A model generated the notes under the pieces. The model saw nothing but the letters and a program-made list of their open reading frames with translations. It did not search any database and was not told the DNA's origin. Shown here piece after piece: positions 1 through 11,276 of a stretch of DNA of 64,000 bases. The translations under genes and the position numbers were made by a program. Source of the stretch: Quillaja saponaria (taxonomy: Eukaryota > Streptophyta > Magnoliopsida > Fabales > Quillajaceae); the NCBI GenBank assembly GCA_029379385.1, contig CM055610.1, positions 19,245,422 through 19,309,421 on the forward strand. The letters are read 5' to 3'. Every line of letters begins with the position of its first letter. Positions within the stretch are counted from its first letter, which is position 1.

Positions 1-406
1 AACCACCACCAATGTAACATATAATCACGCCAATAAAAGTGATTGATTGATCACTTATGTCATTCTACCATAAACCACATTGGTAGTTGGTGATTATTAA
101 AGAATCTCTTTCTATCTAGAGACAGGTCACAGAAAGAGTGGACATGGTCAAGAGTCAAAACATATCTTTTCCAACAGAGAGGGACATAAACCCAACAAAC
201 ATCTGGTACAGTACAATCTAAGATACGGCTCATAGGAGAAAATAAATAAATAAAATCCCTGAACACACAGAAAATCCTATAGCTAACCAAATGCGCGGCT
301 AAAGATCCAACCAAATTGATATTACAATAACAAGTAGCAAAGTAAAGCCAATGGACATGCTGCAAAATCAAATTCAGAAAGCGTTTAAAATATTAAATCA
401 TGTAAC
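1..406. other. 3' flank of the GRF gene
   Basis: No gene is recognised here. The stretch lies just downstream of the GRF stop codon (minus strand) and probably holds its 3' untranslated region and terminator. An open frame on the minus strand (60-371) has no family resemblance and no sensible composition. Confidence 0.5.
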
Positions 407-3188
407 TTAAGTGGAAGATCCTAATTTGCTCTGATTTAACCAGAGCATGGCTATCTCAGAATTGGCCCTTGCACTCGCAACAGTTGGGCTACTACTGCTA
501 CTACTATCAGACAATGAAGCAAGTGTTTTATGAAGAACCCCGGATGGCGAGGAAGCTACTGTTGCCAGAGGACTACCAGATTCGCCGCCGTTTGTGTTGA
601 CTGGAGATGATGAATTTGAGACTGCCTCCGTAGTGGCAGCCGCCGAGCTTGGCCTTAGAACTTCAGCTAGTGGACCACCAGGGGTTGAACTTACCCAAGA
701 ACCAGGGGTGAGCCAGTTTGAGAGATGAGTTTTACTACCACTTTCAGTGTTTCCATTAGACTCCATTAGGCCTAAACCCATTTGAATCTGATCCATGTCC
801 TCATCAATGGAACTACTGCCACCCATTGATAGATTGAGGCAAGAAAGTGATAATTTCCCATTTGATGAAGCAGGGCTTTGGTTTCTGGCATTGGCGTTGT
901 CTGCATCAGTTTCTGTATTAGACCATGCATCAATGAAATTCCTTGGATTTCCTAATTGATGATTTTCCCTGGAAACTAAGTCGGGGTTGAGGAACAGATG
1001 ACAGTCTTTGTTATGTTGATCTTCTTCGGAATTGAAAATCGAATAGGAATCCAGATACAGTGGCTCTTCATAATTTTGATTGCGAATTGAGCTGTTATTG
1101 TTAAAGGAACCTCCGGTGGTTAATCCAACTTTGGTCTGCATCAGAGGCTGCCATTGTGGATCAGAAGCTGCCGTTGAAACAGGATCTCCTTTCAGCATCC
1201 AGTCTAAGCTCCTAGTAACAAATTCAAGTAACCAAATCAGAAACTGGCGAATGTCCAAATTTAACAAGATCAAACACATCTTTTACTCTGTTGGACTTCC
1301 AGAAAACATATGAACAGAAACAGTTACAACTACATAAAACCCAATCCATATTCTTATATGTGATCTTTTTCCAACATAAATCAAAAAAGATGAAAACAGT
1401 CAAGGCTTCCACTCTTTTCTTGGTAGGCTTTTTCAAGCTAAGGCTTACTGTTTTTCCAACAAACATAAACCAAAAATATGAAAACAGTCAAGTCTTCCAC
1501 TCTTCCCTTGGTTTTTTTTTTTTTTGGCTAAGATCCACTATCCTTGGTTGGCTTTAACAAGCTAAGGCTTTCCTAGTAGAACATTTTTTTTTTTCCTCAG
1601 TTTCTGACCAACCAACCAAATAGACATTTTCAGAAGTGAAAAAAAATAAAATAAAAACTTTGAAGTCACCTGGGTTCCTTGTCTGATGGAGTAGAAGCCA
1701 AGGAGTCAAATGTTGCAGCCTTGATATTGTATTTATCAAGAGACAGTAGGGACTGATGATATGCCTGAATAGTAGTAGATGTAAGAAACTGAGATGAGGA
1801 ACCATTTTCATTGATTGTGGGGTTAGAAATTGCTACAGTAACAGAGGATGTAGGAAAGGCATTATAATCATGGCGACTCCTCTTTATCTGGTTGTTGTTG
1901 TTGTTGTTACAGCTGCTGCTAATTATGTTGGCATGAACTTCCACAGGCTTTCTTGAACGGGGACGGCCTCTGTGCATGTGACGCTCACAGTACTTTTTGT
2001 TAGGCGCCACATCTCTGGAGCATCTCCATTTTTTTCCATCTGTTCTCCTGCACCTACCTGGCTCTGGATCAGTACTGTTTGACAACCTCAGATTGAAAGC
2101 ACTATTCACTGCTCAAGAGAAAAGCAAAGGATTGCAAGTTTCAACAACAGAGAAGAAAGAACAGGTAAAAGAGATCGAAAATCAAAAGGCTTAATCTTTA
2201 AGGCAGAGGGAGAGAGTACCAAATCAGCAAATGCATATAAAATAGCACAGCAACATATAGCAGAGATTAAAACAGATATAGAAGAAATTGGACCCAGTTT
2301 GGGTTTCTAGGTGTGTCGGTAAAAGATAGAAATAGGGGACAAAACCCACAATACAATAAAATCGAAAAAGCCCAATACGAAAGAGGGCAGCCATGGATGA
2401 CCAAGAAGTAAAACCCCAAGTGAAATTAACTGTCATACATGGAGAAAAAGAAGCATCCGGTACTGAGTTGCTTCTTGTCAGAGGGACGAGGAGGTCAGGA
2501 GGAACAGGAACAGAAGCCATCATGTACTTGTATATCATTGCTTGTCTTTCAAGCTCCTTCCACTGTGCATTTGTAAAAGGAAATCCCAACGATGCCGCCA
2601 TCCCCACTGCTACAAACAAAAACAAAATAAACACATTTTCAGTGGCTCAGAAAGAATTCCTTCCCTGAGTTTCTCTTTCTTTCTCTCTCTCTTTTCTGAC
2701 CCTCGTCTCCCCTCCAATAAAAAAAGACATCCTTTTTTCTATTAAAAGATTAAAAAGATTCAATTTTTCAGAGAGAATAGTAAGAACAAGCGCATTTGAC
2801 TTGAATAAAAGGAACACAGACCTGGGGATTTGAAGGCGGTGTGAGTTGTGGAGGTTGAAATAGTGTTAGAAATGTCAAAAGGCTGCAGAGGTCTTACAGC
2901 TGCACCACCACTATCAACAGCAGCACCAGAAACAACAACACTACCACCAACATGGTTTATATGATTACTCATAGACACACAACATGTGGGACCATTTCTA
3001 TCACACCCATGAGGAGCATTATCAAATGGTAATAATGGACGGTGGTGATGATTATGATGAACCATCATCTTATTAGGAAATGCTTCAATACTCTGAAGCT
3101 TCCTCACACCCAACCCAAGAACACTACCACTACCACTACTGCTATTGGTATTTCTACCCTCCTTCTCTGAAACGCCAAACTCACCCAT
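407..3188 (-). CDS. GRF: Growth-regulating factor (GRF) transcription factor, QLQ + WRC
   Basis: Plant-specific transcription factor that promotes cell proliferation in leaves and other organs together with GIF coactivators in the nucleus. Four exons by my model: 2822-3188, 2439-2609, 1670-2108 and 407-1211, giving 593 residues with all splice phases consistent. The QLQ domain (about residues 129-164, [14 protein letters not shown]) binds GIF. The WRC domain (about 193-235) has the zinc-binding C199, C209, C220 and H223 and a basic nuclear signal, and would bind [12 protein letters not shown] motif near residue 502 is typical of the longer GRFs. The start ATG at 3186-3188 opens the only long frame feeding exon 2. 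A miR396 site lies at the end of the WRC coding region. A low-complexity Ser/His-rich N-terminus precedes QLQ. I cannot assign which numbered GRF it is. Confidence 0.93.
1939..1960 (-). promoter_or_regulatory. miR396 target site in GRF mRNA
   Basis: Read on the plus strand, this stretch matches mature miR396 (TTCCACAG then CTTTCTTGAAC) with one extra G after position 8. That is the bulge known from GRF targets. It lies in exon 3 where the mRNA encodes RSRKPVE at the end of the WRC domain, the established miR396 site. It predicts post-transcriptional repression of this GRF as leaf cells mature. Confidence 0.9.
2606..2612 (-). other. Tandem NAGNAG splice acceptor, GRF exon 2
   Basis: On the minus strand the intron 1 acceptor reads TAGCAG. 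Either AG gives an open frame, so the protein could contain or lack one alanine just before VGMAASLGF. Seen directly; alternative use is an inference. Confidence 0.55.
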
Positions 3189-3331
3189 AATTCAAGACTA
3201 ATAAAATTCAAGGAATCAAATTAGTTTCCCCACAGAAGCCACTTTCCCTCGCCCAATTCTAGCTACACCCAACTCTTTTGGGTCAACAAAAAAGAATTAT
3301 GTTTTGTGCTAATTAATAGACCCTAGAGCCC

Positions 3332-3332
3332 T

Positions 3333-3360
<28 letters not shown>
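3332..3360. repeat. (CA)n microsatellite in GRF 5' region
   Basis: About 14 uninterrupted CA units about 145 bases upstream of the GRF start codon, in the probable 5' untranslated region or core promoter. Likely length-polymorphic. Confidence 0.9.
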
Positions 3361-3363
<3 letters not shown>

Positions 3364-4056
3364 CTATTGCTAGTTGGTGGAATGGAACGGGGGAAAGGGT
3401 AAGGTTGATGTGTGATTTATGATTGAATTATGGGTTGCCGCCATTCTCGGCCTTTGCTTCGCTTCGCTTCCATGCTTCCAACATTCGCACCACACACTAG
3501 CAGACAAATAAGTAAAAAGTAGGGTTCTCTCTCTCTTTCTTTGTCTATTATCTCCCATCATTATTGTAGTAGTATCTATCATTTTCTGCAACTAACCCGT
3601 TTTACTACTACTTTTTGATGTGAAGTGAAAACAGGATTTGGGCACTCCCTTCATTATTGTAGCAGAGTTATAAATGCTTGTGCTCAGGGGGTTTTTTCTC
3701 TATTTTTGCCTCTCTGTATTTTACTTATTATCATCAACTATTTCAATCTTTGTGTCTTTGCATGATTTACTATTCTTTGCATCAAAAGAAACAGACTGTC
3801 ATCTATTTGTAGCAGTAAAAAAAAGGGAAAACAAAAGTAGGATTTGATTTTTGTGAGCAACTAGCTAGTGGTAGTTAGGGAGAGTTGTACACGTTTATCT
3901 TTTCATTACTCATGATTAATTAACAAAATCAACAATTGTAGTAAGAGGATTATAATTCATTAATGATATAGATTAAGAACGTTAATTCCACATATATATG
4001 CAGGGTCCATTGATATAAATTGTGGACCCCACATATGTGAGCAATATACTATTAGC

Positions 4057-4385
4057 GATATGAATGGTAATTAGCCGAGATAGTTATTAAACAACTCGTT
4101 ATGAGATTCGATCGAGTTTGAGAAGATGAGTCGAACTCAGTTTTTTTAAATCTTAGCTCGTTAGCTTACAAGTTAGCTCGATTAATATTTGTAATATATT
4201 TTTATTATGTATATATAAATATAAATTTATAATAAGTATATTTATATATAAATAATAATATAAATTGTAATTTAGTTTGATAATAAGTTATTCAAATGGT
4301 TATTAGTAGATTATACTCTCTATTAACTATGCTCGCAAGCTTTTAGTGAACATGAGTCGAGCTTAGCTCATTGTTATCCCTAGTT
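4057..4385. mobile_element. Decayed non-autonomous hAT-like element (tentative)
   Basis: The ends are loosely inverted. The left side has TAGCCGAG and GAGTCGAACTCA; the right side has GAGTCGAGCTTAGCTCA followed by TGTTATCCCTAG. These resemble the GAGCCGAGCTCG-type termini of short non-autonomous elements I remember from many eudicots. The interior is AT-rich with no coding capacity. No target-site duplication was identified with certainty. Confidence 0.35.
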
Positions 4386-4734
4386 AAATAGGGTGAATTT
4401 TAAAAGTGTCCTTTTCAATATACATGATTAATTAACATGATTTTTTTGTAATAAATTATCTTTAAGGTGCTATCTAAGTTGTAACAAATAACATTTAAAA
4501 TATTTTAAAAGAAATTAGTAAAATTTAACAATTTTGGTAATGGTGATGTCTATGTACAAGAAAATTTTCTTCAACACATACTAATAAGAAAATGTGAGCA
4601 CCAAATAATGAGGTTCACATTATATTAGGTGACACTAGTATATCATTGAATTTTTTTCTATATGTATGCAATTGTTATTCATTGTAAACCACTGTAGGAA
4701 CCTATCAGAAATAACAACAACCATCATTGAGATT

Positions 4735-4990
4735 TTCCTGAATAACAACAATTGTTGTCAACACCTGTCGGAGACGACGATGATCACAGTCAAAAACCGT
4801 CATTGATGATAAAAACCATTACCAACAGCCTTCAAAGACTACGACAACTATCGACAAAAGTTGCTAAAGACGACGACAACCACTATTGACACCAGAGACG
4901 ACAGAAACCATCATCAAAAGCAGTCAAAGACTACATTAACCACTACTCGAAGCAATTAGATATGATGCCAACCACTATCAAGTACTTGAA
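4735..4990. repeat. Degenerate GACGAC/ACCA-rich repeat block
   Basis: About 250 bases of imperfect repeats mixing AACCA, CATC and GACGACGACA-type words spaced by roughly 20-40 bases (for example AGACGACGACAACCACTA). A related but more decayed block lies at 8945-9260. No long open frame. Probably part of a dispersed repeat. Confidence 0.45.
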
Positions 4991-6466
4991 GCACAATTAG
5001 GGCTTTAATTATCTTTGTGATCCAAACTTGTATATTGTAATTCTTAACTAATTTAAATTTTAGTTTTACCATTTTAATTCTAATTCAATATATCCAAATG
5101 TCATCTAAAGGTATAAAATACTTTTTTCCTCGTGAAAATAGCATATCATAATTTAATTATAGAACAATTACATAAGGTAATGAACAAATACAATTTTGAG
5201 TAACTAAGATAAGAAGTTAATTAGTTAATATCAATAGAACTGTCTTAATACTTGGGTGATAAAATTTGAGTTGGAATTATTTAACCCACAATACAATATT
5301 GAGAGCAATTAGCCTAAATAAATATCTACAGGACTATCTAGCCCAATATGTGCTAGAAATTACATTGTAGCTCAAGTGGTCAAGTGTTTTTTAGTTAGTT
5401 TGGAAAAGAAAATTTATTGAAAATTTATTTATTTATTTAACGATCAAGTATATTCAGATCAACTTATGCATATCTCGATTAATCATTTCTTTTGTTCAGT
5501 CCATTATATGTCATCCAGTGAAAAATTATAAAATTTATGAAATTTTACTACACACGATCTACTCAAAAAACTATTAATCATAAAAATTAATGAATAAAAT
5601 ATATTTTTTAACCACCAAGTCAACTTTTTATAATTGTTGAAATATATTTTACCCACAAGTCATTGTTTACTTAAAATTGTTTGTAAAATAATATTTGAAA
5701 CATGTTTCTAATTTTTATTAGATTATTAATAAGAAGATGATATATATATATATATATATGAGTAACACCAATTATACATAACTCTTAAAGTAAATTAGTG
5801 TATTATAATTTACTAACAAGTGATAGCAAATCAAATATAATAGCAAAGCAAATATGTAAAAAAAGAGTAGTGGAAAAAATCAAATTTCTGAAAAAAGCAA
5901 ATTAAATAAGAGAGAGATATTGAGGAGTAAATGGCTTTGTATTAACTAAAGATATAAATGGCTTGGAAACGTTGCGACTTCTTATGGTTGTAGCACAAGT
6001 ACGATGGTGCCTCGGGAGACGCATAAGACTTAGAGACCCCACTGGGCCGTAGACGTGATGCGTGCGTTAACTAATCGCCTCGAAGATTGCTTCTCTTTAT
6101 AGCAAACGGCTTTTGGCCCAACTCCAAACCCACTTTCACTCACAGCGTGTGTGTGTGTGGATACACACAAACATCCTATTTGGTAAGAGAAATATCTTGA
6201 CTAGATAGATCTATTCATATCCCAATAACATATTAATTTTGAATTTTTCTACCCATTATTCATTTTGAATATTAAAATTTTGTAAAAATAATAATTTATG
6301 TATTGAATAATATCAAGTACCATAATAAATGTTCAATTTTTTAACAAATTTCATAAAAATATTTTTAAATAAAAAATTTGTATCATATATTACGATAATT
6401 GATTATGATTTCAGTATTATTTAATATGTAAATTATTATTTTTAAAATATCATATTAACTGCAGCT

Positions 6467-6560
6467 TAACAAGTACTTTTAAGACACTTATTAAAAAAAT
6501 TCATAAATGTTATAAATTTTTTATTTATAAAATCTTAATAAGTGATGTCTTAGCAGTTAT
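6467..6560. mobile_element. Short inverted-repeat (MITE-like) element
   Basis: Arms near 6467-6493 and 6536-6560 are imperfect inverted repeats (AAGACACTTATTA against TAATAAGTGATGTCTTA) around an AT-rich centre. The size and structure suit a very small MITE, but no flanking duplication was confirmed. Confidence 0.35.
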
Positions 6561-7018
6561 TTATATGGATGGGAAAAAGAAATGAGAGGAAAGTAAAGTG
6601 TACATTTTTTTGTTTAATTTTTTTTTTTTTTTTAAGGGGAAGAGGAAATTGAAGGGTATATGTATTCCTTCAAAACCTTGTTTTTTTTTAATTCTTTTAA
6701 AGTGAAAGGATTTTGAGAGAGATGATAAGATATATAATTTTTGTCTATAGTCACTAAAATACCCTTATTATTTCTATCAATTACTTACTAATACTGAAAC
6801 AAAATATTTTAAGAACATAATTATAAAATTATGTAATAATATACTCTCTATTTTTTTTTCTCAACTTCCAAACAAGAAATGCATTTCATAATCCTCTTTG
6901 CTCTTTCTTTATTTTTAATTTTCAAAATTCAAAATGAGAAAAATAATATGTGTCATTTTTCTATACTTTCATCTCATTTCCTATCTGCTAGTCCCCTACC
7001 AAACTCCTAAATAAACCC

Positions 7019-7123
7019 CTTAGGGCACTTGTTATAATTTTTTTTATAAGTTATATATGAGAATTAACTCTCTTTCTTTTCATAATTATTTATTAAATTT
7101 TTTAACAAGTACCTTTGGTGCAT
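7019..7123. mobile_element. Second short inverted-repeat (MITE-like) element
   Basis: Arms GGGCACTTGTTATAA (about 7023-7037) and TTAACAAGTACCTTTGGTGC (about 7102-7121) are inverted relative to each other. The CACTTGTTA / TAACAAGTA words are shared with the hairpin at 6467-6560, which suggests one family. Confidence 0.35.
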
Positions 7124-8944
7124 TTGTTGAGATACAATAAATTTATATTTTATTTAATTAAAACTTTTTAAAATAACAATTTATATATTAAAAAGAAACT
7201 AAAATCTCAATTAGTTACTGTAATAAATACTTTATAAAATTTTAACTAGTCTTCTTAAATGATAAAATTTTATTTTAAATCATTAAATAGCTATTGACAT
7301 CTTTACTTATATAAATTTAATACACAAACAGATAATGATATTAAAATTTAATATTAATGAATATAAAATTGTATTGTGTTGTTGACATTTCATTTATTAA
7401 GACAAAATTAAGTAGTACCAACTAAGTTTGTGTAGTGGCCAAATAAAAATCTGCATTTAGGCAACTGGGTGAGTGGCAACTGGCAAAGCAGTTTGCAATT
7501 TACAATTTGGTCGGTGATTTCAATCGCTGAGTAGAGCGTGTGGACGAGTCCATGTTGTTGTTCTGGGAATAAGGATAAGAGAAGTTCTGGACTATGGGGT
7601 ATCAAATTATGGGCATGCTAAATAATACTGGGATTTTTATTGGGTTTTATTTGGAAATATAAGAAGTATGCGATACACCCATATAAATTTATTTTAAAAA
7701 ATATATTATTATTGTACATAAATTAATTTAGATACATTTAATATATAAATTCAAAAATTTAATAAAAGATAACATACTTCACTTACTATAATTGATTTAC
7801 AACTCAACAACCTCAAAATGGGATGGTACTGCAAAAGATGTTTTCGTAGGAAAATTTGTATTTATAGATGAAGCCATGTGCTATTCAAATCTTTTTTCTT
7901 CTTCTAAACATACACAGATTCCAACAAAAATTAGGTATCAACATCCGCATGCAGTATGTTACTACCAAAACTTAATAAATTTAGTTCCAATTTTCAAGAG
8001 GGTGATCTTCTTCTTCTTTTCTATTTCTAAGACCAAGTTCTGTGTATCCAATGTTGTTTTTCATGAAAATTCTTAGATTTATTTTTAGTATGTACTATTA
8101 TGATTTTAGTACTCACATAATTAAATTATTCTTTACAACATATTTATAAATATTGCATTCGTTAATATATTTTAACAAATCTTATGTACTTCTAAGAAAA
8201 ATTATTCTTTTTATTTAGAAAACAAAATGTGTCTGGATTAGTTTACTAATATTTTGACTAATCAATATTTTTTTATATTTGATAAACTATTCTATAAAAT
8301 TTATGAAAATTTTATTCTTCACGTTATTACTGTTCACAAAGACCAACTTCATTGGAGTAAAGACTGTTCAAATCGTAGATGAACAATAAAAAAGATATAC
8401 CAAACTGTAAGTGGAATAGCTAGTTGTTTGTTCTATTCTTCTGCTAAGAATTTGTTGTTTGTTCTCTCTTATTATCCAAGAGAGTAGGTTTTTAATTAAG
8501 AAGCAAAAAGATAGAGAAAGGTTATGGAATATGGATGGGAAAGAATAGAAAGAAGAAAGAAGAAAGGAAAGAAAAGATTAAAGGGCCAAAGCAAAGCATG
8601 GAAGTCAGGAAGTGGGGATCAGACAGCTGGAAAGGCAAACGGGCTGTCTCCATCACTACTAGCATGACACAACAACCATGAACCATGAACTGCTCTCTCT
8701 CTCTCTCTCTCTCCCCCTCTCAATTTGTAATTCGTGACTTGTACTTCACCCTCTTGGTCCCTAGCTCCCCACTTTATTTACCTAAAATAAGGGTATGTTA
8801 AGATGTTTAAGGAACTGAAATTAAATTGAAATTGAAATAGAAATAGAAATTGAGAATTAAGATATCAAATTTTTTTCAACAAAAATTTGTTCGATGGAAA
8901 AATTTTCCTCAATTATAATTCTAACATATTTATTTAAAATTGAT

Positions 8945-9260
8945 TTGTGCTAGTGCCAGAAGATGTTAGAAAATAAAGCCATCGATAAACATTGTTGGAG
9001 AAGACGAATGTATATTACCCTAGTTTACTGTTTAAGACAACGATTACTATCCTTGAGGATCACGGATATTATAACACCATCGTTAAAGGTGATAAACATG
9101 CATCAAAAATAAACACTCTCAGAAAAGACGACTATCACTGTTGAAGATTGTAGAATACGATAAATATTATAATTGAAAATTGCTAAAAACAACAATACCA
9201 TTGGAGTGCAAGTACTGACAAGTTCTATTGACTCCTATTGTTAGAAATGATTGAAAACAC
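8945..9260. repeat. Degenerate repeat block related to the one at 4735-4990
   Basis: Imperfect words such as GAAGACGA, AAGACGACTATCA and AACACCATCG recur across about 300 bases in an AT-rich setting. Composition and motif order recall the block at 4735-4990. Confidence 0.35.
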
Positions 9261-11211
9261 AATTTTGATTGTATATGTGAATCAGACTTACAAGTTGTCA
9301 TTCTGTGCACCAAATTGATCCTAAAAATATTTGAGAATGCAAGTTGGGTTGGGTCCATTATTAAAGTATTTGTGCATCTATATATATATATATGAAATCA
9401 AATATTGTCTTCATTAAAACTATAGAAATTTTATTTTAAAAAATTTATATATATTCATGTGGATAATACTACTGATTTAGTAAAGAATCTAGTAATTCAT
9501 AGTAGAATAAGAAAATACATTAATACTCGTATAATAAAATAGTGTACTCCAAATTAGAAAATCATTTTGTTAATATTAGTGGAGTTTATTGAAAAGTGTA
9601 TCATGTTGGTGTAATGGTGAAAAAAAAAAAAAAAAAGGACTAGACGAAAACATTATACATAGATAAATTGGTTTTTGAGGTTGTAAGTTGAATGTGTGGG
9701 AGTGAGAATAAAGACATGGTCTCCGAGTAAGAAACAAAAGAAATAAGGACGGCATGGACCGCCTTGGTCTGTCATCTCATCTCAATATTTCATGGGGTGT
9801 GCTTAGTGAATAATGATGGGGTCGGTCTATCACTGTGTATGCCTTGCTAACTTCAAAGCTAAATATCTTCAAAAAAGAACTCGAAAGTTAATATATACCA
9901 CCGCCAAGGAAACAGGTAAAGAAACAAGCAAAGCAACCGATTCATTAGGAAAGAGGAATTTTGATTTTCTTTAAATTTATATTTCACATAAGGGACCACA
10001 TATCACATTGACATGGTCCCCTACCATTAAATTTGTTTGTTTTTGTTTAGCTTTCTTTCTTTCTTTCCTAGAAAAACAAAAAAATATAGTCCCAACTCCC
10101 AAGTTGTAATATAAAATATTTGAAGTAAATCGTTACCTAGCCATCCTCCCATGATGTCATTCTAGATTTGTATACATATCTTTAGGATTGTGGCTATCCT
10201 ATTTTTATTTTTAGTATTTTATTTTTTATTTTTAAATGAATAAAAATTTCATCACATATAAATGCCACCCTTTATAGGAATTTGAGAGAAAAGAGAGGGA
10301 AAATGAGGAAGAACCGATAAAAAAAAAAAAAAAAAAAAAGTAAGAACTAGAGAGTGTTGATAGATAAAAAATTTGCAACCATGTAATACTTAATTTTTTA
10401 CTTATCAAAAGGTCTTAAAGCATGAGATCCAGGCCCAGTCCAAAAATGGATTATTTTTAGCGGAGCAATAAGAAAGGGTTAAACTTTAGACATGTACGGC
10501 CTGATTTGGGTTGATCCAGAATTAAACCAGTACAAACCACACTAAGACTGTTCTTGTCAAATCCAGCCCATGAGGCCCAGGATCAAGCCCAGAAAGAAAA
10601 CATCATAATATTTTTTTAGAAAGTTTTTAAGCCAACCAGTTTGGCCGATGATTGAAGAACGTTGCAAATCGAGGTTACTGCTTTCTGCTGCAAAGCCTGC
10701 AAGAGAAAATAATGTGTTCTAAGCACATAAACCATAATTAGTTTGTTGCTTGCCTTGCCAGCCACAACCTTTTGACATACAAGTGATAATTGAATACAAA
10801 ATTGCAAGTAACTTTGGCTTAAGCAATTTGTCCATGTGTGAATATTGATTATTCTGTATTATATGCAAATATCATCGAGGACATTGATCATGGGAACCAC
10901 TTGAATACTTAACCCTTCAACATTGAAACAGACAACACCATTTAAATATTATATTCCCTGCAAGTTTTTTTAACCAAATAGCATCTGGGCCTTGCCAATT
11001 TGAACAAATTGAAGAAGTTTTCCTTTTATATGTTTGTACTCATCCTCTCAATATTCTGTCTGAAACGTGGCATAGAATTACCAAAACCAACATGTCAGGC
11101 TCTGTTTCTTTACATCTGCTGCCACTTCCTACTCACTCACTTACTTCCATAAAGCATTTTCTTACAGATTCTTACAAACAATTTTTCAGAAAATAAAAAG
11201 AAACCCAGTAA

Positions 11212-11218
11212 TATATAG
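11212..11218 (+). promoter_or_regulatory. Probable TATA box of the receptor kinase gene
   Basis: TATATAG lies 59 bases upstream of the ATG at 11277, which would leave a short leader of about 30 bases. Position and sequence fit; no other evidence. Confidence 0.4.
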
Positions 11219-11276
11219 CTTCACAAGTCACAACTGAGCGAGTTTCAGATCCATATATTCTTACTAATTCCTTGCC

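Larger units (their letters stand above)
3361..11276. other. Gene-poor, AT-rich intergenic stretch
   Basis: No gene is recognised. The left end is GRF promoter. The rest is AT-rich with simple repeats ((TA)n near 5744-5758, (CT)n near 8696-8712, poly-A near 10320-10339), a decayed element around 4057-4385, degenerate GAC/ACCA-rich blocks near 4735-4990 and 8945-9260, and short hairpin elements near 6467-6560 and 7019-7123. Two less AT-rich islands (about 5960-6130 and 7405-7610) stand out but have no convincing coding content. Confidence 0.6.

Noticed and set aside
60..371. 103-codon minus-strand frame beside GRF
   Set aside because: No family likeness, Cys/Phe-rich translation of AT-rich DNA, and it sits where the GRF 3' untranslated region should be.
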